A model generated the notes under the pieces. The model ran no database searches. It was not told the origin of the DNA and worked only from the letters and a program-made list of their open reading frames with translations. This document shows, one piece after another, positions 16,851 through 20,613 of a DNA stretch of 20,613 nt (the first letter of the stretch is position 1; each line of letters opens with the position of its first letter). Both the position numbers and the translations under genes were made by a program. Source of the DNA: an uncultured Fretibacterium sp. (GTDB taxonomy: Bacteria; Synergistota; Synergistia; Synergistales; Aminobacteriaceae); the NCBI GenBank assembly GCA_937892105.1, contig CALAUZ010000101.1:1-20613 (forward strand), given 5' to 3'.

Positions 16851-16891
16851 ATTGCTGGAATATTACATGGAAAGGCAACAGAGTGGAAACG

Positions 16892-17665
16892 TCATACCAG
16901 CCCCAAGTGTTTGCACGCCTCAAGTATCCCTCCATCATCAATATCACCGCACACATAATCCGCCGCATTCCTCGCCTCGTCCGAACATATCCCCACAGCA
17001 ACACCCATATCCGCCCGCCTCAACATCTCAGCGTCATTAGGGCCGTCCCCGAAGGTTACAACGTCCCCAATGTCAGCACCAAGACAGTTCATCATAATCT
17101 CTATTCCGTTCCATTTTGTCGAAGCCTCATGCCTTGCCTCAGTGAAGCCGCGCATTAATTCGAGCCTTACGCCTTGAGGCGGCGAGGAGAATATGCCGTG
17201 TTCGGGTGTAAGCATTTTGTGAGGACGCATGATGTAGCACATTATCGCGCGTTTAAGCTGGCTCATTGGGCGGAAACAGTCATAGCCTGCCTGAGAGTTG
17301 AAGTAATTTCTGAAAGGGTCAAATGCCGCGTCAGCATACAAATATTCATCATCAACAGCCGCAGTTATTTCCGGAAATTTCGAGGATACCTCACGGAATG
17401 CGCCAATATGTTCGTCAGGAAAGTACGCTGTGTGAATTTTCCTGCCCTCAACAAAAATCTCTGAGCCTCCTGCGCATACGAGATAATCAATTCCGAATGC
17501 CCTTGCCGTTGTAATTGTGAGGAATGACGCTCTTCCCGTAGCTATTGCAGGAACATGGCCGGACTGTCTGAGGAGCGATATTGCTCTCAGAGTGTCGGGG
17601 GGAATGTGAGGAGTTCCCCTGTGGCTGACCAGAGTATTGTCGATGTCAAAGAATATGTATTTCAT
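16892..17665 (-). CDS. Cof-type HAD-IIB phosphatase
   Basis: HAD phosphatases hydrolyse phosphate esters through an aspartyl-phosphate. The 257-residue protein has motif I FFDIDNTLV (nucleophile Asp7, Asp9), motif II IATGR (Thr43), a conserved Lys in the STKWNGIEIMM segment and motif IV VVTFGDGPNDAEML. The large insert between motifs II and III is the C2B cap of the Cof subfamily, which acts on sugar phosphates and cofactor phosphates. The start ATG 17665 has AAGGGG five bases upstream and lies only two bases after the cobU-like stop, so the two genes are very likely co-translated. Context suggests a phosphatase step in cobalamin assembly (for example on alpha-ribazole phosphate or cobalamin phosphate, the job of CobC), but Cof proteins are promiscuous and this is inference only. 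Confidence 0.9.
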   Translation of the reverse strand: MKYIFFDIDNTLVSHRGTPHIPPDTLRAISLLRQSGHVPAIATGRASFLTITTARAFGIDYLVCAGGSEIFVEGRKIHTAYFPDEHIGAFREVSSKFPEITAAVDDEYLYADAAFDPFRNYFNSQAGYDCFRPMSQLKRAIMCYIMRPHKMLTPEHGIFSSPPQGVRLELMRGFTEARHEASTKWNGIEIMMNCLGADIGDVVTFGDGPNDAEMLRRADMGVAVGICSDEARNAADYVCGDIDDGGILEACKHLGLV

Positions 17666-17667
17666 GA

Positions 17668-18048
17668 CTACCCCTTCAGCCTCATCGCAAGCCCTGCAAA
17701 TACACGGTCAACAATATCTGCCTCATTCGCGAGATACTGATAGAGTCTGCCTGTTTCATCGCGCCATTTCCGCCCGAAAGCGTCAACAGGTACAATTCCG
17801 CCGCAAATCTCATCGCCAGTAATGACACACCGCCTTAATGCCCCGATACGTTCCGAGAAGAATTGCACAGGGTTAATGCCGCGCATGAGAAGTGATTTTG
17901 CTCCCTCATGAATGTTTGCGACAAGACAAAATCCGGCCATGCTGTCAGGACTGTCATTATTCATATCGCAGACTGCCTCGAAACTTCCGTATAATCTCGT
18001 GGCATAATCTCTCTTTCCCATGTAACGCCCGCCGAGTATCAAATGCAC
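17668..18048 (-). CDS. cobU: Short CobU-like protein (cobinamide kinase/guanylyltransferase family)
   Basis: CobU phosphorylates adenosylcobinamide and then adds GMP, giving the substrate of CobS. This protein is only 126 residues, against about 175-190 for full CobU. The N-terminal loop reads LGGRYMGKRDYA: the Walker A Gly-Lys (Gly11-Lys12) is kept, but the usual Ser/Thr after Lys is Arg13. The C-terminal part matches CobU well (ICGGIVPVDAFGRKWRDETGRLYQYL, shown here as separate motifs GGIVPVDAFG and RDETGRLYQYL). The central segment with the guanylylated His motif is missing or reduced. I recall similar short forms in cobalamin loci of gut anaerobes, so this is probably a real subfamily, not a broken gene. 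The start is GTG at 18048, 10 bases inside the end of cobS. Which activities survive is unknown. Confidence 0.75.
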   Translation of the reverse strand: MHLILGGRYMGKRDYATRLYGSFEAVCDMNNDSPDSMAGFCLVANIHEGAKSLLMRGINPVQFFSERIGALRRCVITGDEICGGIVPVDAFGRKWRDETGRLYQYLANEADIVDRVFAGLAMRLKG

Positions 18049-18785
18049 CCGATAATCACCATTCCCATCAACATAATAACTTCAGAGGCTTCAACAAACG
18101 CTCCGAGCAGATCTCCCGTTATGCCTCCGAAAATTTTTCTGCATATTACCACGTGAAATGCAAGGCACAAAATCGCGATGATTGAGACAACGCTCATGTT
18201 CAGAATTGAGAGTGCCATGAACATTACGGCAAAATATATGTTGTCGCGACTGTTCCGTGATTTCCCCAGCATTACAGCGAGGCCGCCGGACTTCGCAAAG
18301 GGAAGGTTTGTGAGCAACACTCCCATTCCGAGACGTGAATATACGGGGATTAATGACAACGTGGGAACGTCAGGGTAATGCATCAGGAGTTCGGAGAATA
18401 ATAATGTTTTCGCCATCATGATAACCACACAGCCAATAACAGCAAAACTTCCTGCGTGAGTGTCCGAGAGTATGAGGAGGCGTGTATCTCTGTCTCTGTG
18501 GGAGAATAAAGCGTCGCATGTGTCCATTAGGCCGTCAAGGTGAAGCCCTCCAGTCATTGCCAGCGTGAAGAACATCATAATGAAGCCGCGGAGTGTTGTT
18601 GACATTGCGGGAATGAGTGTGAGAATTTGCCAGGCCGTGAGCCATAGAAAACCGAAGATTATTCCTGCAACGGGAAGCATCAGGGGAAAATATCGCAGGT
18701 TATGGAAGTTCCATTCAGGCATGAAGCGTGAAGGTACGGGTATGATTGAGATGAAAGTTATTGTGATGATTAGTGAGTTCAGCAT
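18039..18785 (-). CDS. cobS: Adenosylcobinamide-GDP ribazoletransferase (cobalamin synthase)
   Basis: CobS is the inner-membrane enzyme that joins adenosylcobinamide-GDP to alpha-ribazole (or its phosphate), the closing step of cobalamin synthesis. The 248 residues are of normal length, with about six hydrophobic helices. Family motifs: an N-terminal ISIIPVPS, TGGLHLDGLMDTCDALFS with the Asp-rich metal site, ILSDTHAGSFAVIG, and GGITGDLLGAFVEASEV near the C-terminus. The ATG at 18785 is the natural family start, yet the only G-rich stretch upstream (part of a terminator) is about 15 bases away, so initiation is unusual. The gene leads a three-gene set, cobS, cobU-like and HAD, overlapping or nearly abutting. 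No cobT or corrin-ring genes are in the window. Confidence 0.95.
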   Translation of the reverse strand: MLNSLIITITFISIIPVPSRFMPEWNFHNLRYFPLMLPVAGIIFGFLWLTAWQILTLIPAMSTTLRGFIMMFFTLAMTGGLHLDGLMDTCDALFSHRDRDTRLLILSDTHAGSFAVIGCVVIMMAKTLLFSELLMHYPDVPTLSLIPVYSRLGMGVLLTNLPFAKSGGLAVMLGKSRNSRDNIYFAVMFMALSILNMSVVSIIAILCLAFHVVICRKIFGGITGDLLGAFVEASEVIMLMGMVIIGCI

Positions 18786-18790
18786 GAAAC

Positions 18791-18824
18791 AAAAATAAAT
18801 CCCCCTGCCGTTAAAGACAAGGGG
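18791..18824 (-). terminator. Terminator after the aldo/keto reductase gene
   Basis: On the minus strand 18824-18816 pairs with 18809-18801 at all nine positions, with G-U pairs, loop of six, followed by ATTTATTTTT (18800-18791). It lies directly before cobS, separating the two genes. Confidence 0.82.
18792..18820 (-). promoter_or_regulatory. Possible cobS promoter nested in the terminator
   Basis: TTGTCT (complement of 18815-18820) and TATTTT (complement of 18792-18797) are spaced by 17 bases, each four of six to consensus. The predicted transcription start falls on the A of the cobS ATG. Because the terminator is itself A/T-rich on this side, the match may be chance. Confidence 0.3.
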
Positions 18825-18841
18825 AAAATTCCAGATTACTG

Positions 18842-19972
18842 TTAGTCCTTGAAAGTTTCTGCAACGCGTTCAAGCTCTTTGCGTATCTCGATGTGCTGAG
18901 GACAAGCCGCCTCACATGCGCCGCACTTTATGCATTCACTTGCTCTCTTGTGGCCCTGACCTATAACGTCCCAATTCTGTCTGTGTTTCGCAAGGTTATA
19001 ATTTCCGTAGAGAGTGTACATGTTCAGCGCACCGAATGAGCCTGATATACCGATGTCCATTGGGCAGACTTTTGCGCAATAGTTGCATGTTGTGCAGGGG
19101 ATTATAGGTATACGTGCAAGTTCCTCGCTTGCCTTCTGGATAACGGCCTTTTGTTCGGGCGTAAGGTGGGTAAAGCCTTTCATGAAGCGCAGGTTATCCC
19201 TCATCTGCTCAATGTTCGACATTCCCGAAAGAACCGTGATTATTCCCTCAAGGTCAGCAGCAAATCTCAACGCCCACGATGCGCATGAAGCGTCAGGGTC
19301 AGCGTCCTTGAAGATTTTTGCCACACTGTCGGGAGGAGTTGCGAGGTTTCCGCCTTTGACGGGTTCCATGATGATGACGGGCTTATTGTGTCTGCGTGCG
19401 GCCTCATAGCATTTGCGCGACTGTATGGCGTGGCTTTCCCAGTCAGCATAATTTATCTGCAACTGTACGAACTCAGCCTCCGGGTGTTTAGTGAGTATAT
19501 CGTTGAGCTGTTCCGGTGTTGAATGGAACGAGAAGCCCAAGTGCTTAATCCTTCCTTCATTCTTCTCGTTGAGGAAGTAATCCCAAAGTCCGAAGCCATC
19601 GAACACATGGGTGCGGGAATCTCCAAGATTATGGAGAAGGTAGAAATCGAAGTATCCTGCCCCTGACTGTCGGAGAGATGTCCTGTACTGTTCGAGAGCG
19701 TCATCTTTGGTTTTACAGTTAATCCACGCGGCATTTTTCGTGGCGAGCTGGAATTTCTCTCTGGGGTAACGCTCAACTAGTGCCTGACGGATTGCGTCCT
19801 CACTTCCAGCATATGCCCACGCTGTATCGAAATACGTGAACCCTGCCGCAAGAAACTCGTCAACCATCTGCTTTGTCTGCTCAATGTCGATAACGTCCTC
19901 TTTGCCTGCAACTCTTGGAAGACGCATGAGACCGAAGCCGAGTTTGCCTATTTCCTCGCCCAAGTATGACAT
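18842..19972 (-). CDS. Aldo/keto reductase with C-terminal twin 4Fe-4S ferredoxin domain
   Basis: The 376-residue protein has an aldo/keto reductase barrel (about 1-285) with the catalytic tetrad Asp49, Tyr54, Lys79 and His114 (FDTAWAYAGSEDA, LATKNAAW, YLLHNL). The C-terminal domain carries two 4Fe-4S binding motifs: Cys293, 296, 299 with Cys303, and Cys347, 350, 353 with Cys357. The YggD/MJ-type ferredoxin-fused reductases of anaerobes have this architecture; their substrates are mostly unknown, and the clusters suggest electron transfer beyond NAD(P)H. A GAGGGGG stretch lies about ten bases before ATG 19972. It is a single-gene unit: a promoter candidate lies upstream and a terminator directly downstream. 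No sign of truncation. Confidence 0.95.
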   Translation of the reverse strand: MSYLGEEIGKLGFGLMRLPRVAGKEDVIDIEQTKQMVDEFLAAGFTYFDTAWAYAGSEDAIRQALVERYPREKFQLATKNAAWINCKTKDDALEQYRTSLRQSGAGYFDFYLLHNLGDSRTHVFDGFGLWDYFLNEKNEGRIKHLGFSFHSTPEQLNDILTKHPEAEFVQLQINYADWESHAIQSRKCYEAARRHNKPVIIMEPVKGGNLATPPDSVAKIFKDADPDASCASWALRFAADLEGIITVLSGMSNIEQMRDNLRFMKGFTHLTPEQKAVIQKASEELARIPIIPCTTCNYCAKVCPMDIGISGSFGALNMYTLYGNYNLAKHRQNWDVIGQGHKRASECIKCGACEAACPQHIEIRKELERVAETFKD

Positions 19973-20009
19973 GATAATTATTCCCCCTCATATAGTGTAC
20001 ATTTTATGG

Positions 20010-20018
20010 ATAATAGCA
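20010..20018 (-). promoter_or_regulatory. Extended -10 promoter candidate of the aldo/keto reductase gene
   Basis: The minus strand reads TGCTATTAT, one base off the extended -10 consensus, 37 bases before ATG 19972. No convincing -35 is visible. Confidence 0.4.
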
Positions 20019-20041
20019 TATTAAACCGGAGTTTAAGCCAT

Positions 20042-20073
20042 AAAAAACAGACCGGTGAAAATTTCCCGGCCTG
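20042..20073 (-). terminator. Terminator of the gene at the right edge
   Basis: On the minus strand CAGGCCGG (20073-20066) pairs with CCGGTCTG (20055-20048) with one G-U pair, loop of ten, followed by six T (20047-20042). It lies 23 bases past the stop of the partial gene. Confidence 0.85.
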
Positions 20074-20095
20074 CTGTGAGGTTTCGCCTGATTTT

Positions 20096-20613
20096 TTACT
20101 GCTTTGTTATTGTGTAAGTCATATGGAAGTGTACTCCTGACAAATTATCGTCCGAATAATAGCCGTCTCTCTCAACGTTTGCTGTTGCCGCTGACGTGAG
20201 GGTTATTGTTGTGCTTTGCGGGCCGTCAGAATCAGTATCGCTGTAACGCCAGGTATTCCCGCTCACATTGGTGAAAGTCTTTGTCCCTGAGCCGCCGAAA
20301 TTATCACGGACATCTGAGAGAATTGTTGAGCCGCCCTGAACAGCATCCCAGTATATATTGGAGAATACTTGTACTGTCCCGCTGTTATTTGCGTTTGTGA
20401 GTGCGACTTGGCCGCCTTTGAGGGTCAGTGTTGCGTTCACTCCGCCTCCTGTCGCTGTCCCTGTACCGTTCGAGGGTGTCCATGTCCCTGTCAGTACGCT
20501 GAAGCTGATTTGTGTTGCCGTATTGTCCTGCGAAGTAGGCGTGCTATCCTGTGATGTCGGAGTGTTAGACGTTGTAGGAGTTCCCTGCTGTTGCTGTTGT
20601 TCCTGTTCTGTAC
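20096..20613 (-). CDS. C-terminal part of a protein with Q/T-rich linker and Gly/Thr-rich beta-type domain
   Basis: The frame is open from the window edge to the stop at 20096, so the gene starts outside; the GTG at 20440 is internal. I read 172 residues. The first 35 or so are low-complexity: a TEQEQQQQQG run, then a linker with two copies of TPTSQD (STPTSQDN and NTPTSQDS). Next comes a Gly/Thr/Asn-rich domain (FSVLTGTWTPSNGTGTATGG, then VNATLTLKGGQV, an NIYWDAVQGGSTILSDV segment, and an end TYTITKQ). The composition suggests an exported protein with beta-sandwich character, the linker separating it from an N-terminal domain or lipid anchor. I do not recognise the family. It has its own terminator at 20042-20073. 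Confidence 0.85.
   Translation of the reverse strand, partial: TEQEQQQQQGTPTTSNTPTSQDSTPTSQDNTATQISFSVLTGTWTPSNGTGTATGGGVNATLTLKGGQVALTNANNSGTVQVFSNIYWDAVQGGSTILSDVRDNFGGSGTKTFTNVSGNTWRYSDTDSDGPQSTTITLTSAATANVERDGYYSDDNLSGVHFHMTYTITKQ

Noticed and set aside
16659..16891. Cobalamin riboswitch
   Set aside because: The location near cob genes prompted a look, but it is downstream of them and I find no B12-box-like conserved core on either strand.
16778..17158. A 126-codon plus-strand frame across the RNA candidate and the HAD gene
   Set aside because: It runs antisense to the HAD phosphatase, has a Cys/His/Pro-rich random composition and no ribosome binding site.

Overview
This is a chromosomal window with moderate GC. 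It looks like an anaerobic, double-membraned bacterium. My best guess is Synergistota or a similar gut or rumen diderm, at low confidence. The hints are an exported S-layer-homology protein, a short CobU-like protein of the kind I remember from anaerobic gut bacteria, a ferredoxin-type aldo/keto reductase, and a large exported subtilase with putative-Ig repeats. I see no phage, insertion sequence, CRISPR array, tRNA or rRNA.

Layout. (1) Positions 1-5134, plus strand: a tight housekeeping run of nrnA (3' end only), truB, ribF, tatD, tgt and a Sua5/YwlC-type gene. Several genes overlap. Three of them modify tRNA (pseudouridine-55, queuosine-34 and t6A-37), and ribF makes FMN and FAD. (2) 5217-7037, plus: an unassigned membrane protein with four N-terminal helices, a zinc ribbon, a fifth helix, an SH3b domain and two OmlA-like C-terminal units. 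It has its own promoter and shares a two-way terminator with the next gene. (3) 7100-11605, minus: a 1501-residue secreted subtilisin-family protease with about ten He_PIG-type repeats, behind a promoter that holds a perfect inverted repeat. (4) 11689-13041, minus: a MATE exporter, divergent from (5) 13120-14445, plus: a polyprenyl-phosphate sugar-phosphate transferase whose message may be nearly leaderless. (6) 14563-16658, minus: an exported protein with a Lys/Ala-rich tail, downstream of an exported SLH/SPOR-like/phosphodiester glycosidase protein. (7) 16708-16850, plus: an unannotated structured RNA candidate with 6S-like architecture behind a perfect extended -10. (8) 16892-18785, minus: cobS, a short cobU-like gene and a HAD phosphatase, overlapping or nearly abutting. 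This is the late nucleotide-loop part of cobalamin synthesis. (9) 18842-19972, minus: an aldo/keto reductase with two 4Fe-4S motifs. (10) 20096 to the window end, minus: the C-terminal part of a protein with a Q/T-rich linker and a Gly/Thr-rich beta-type domain.

Most of the window is ordinary chromosome. The items most worth following up are the 6S-like RNA, the unassigned zinc-ribbon/SH3b/OmlA-like membrane protein, the homogenised repeat block in the subtilase, and the possible leaderless starts of the sugar transferase and cobS.
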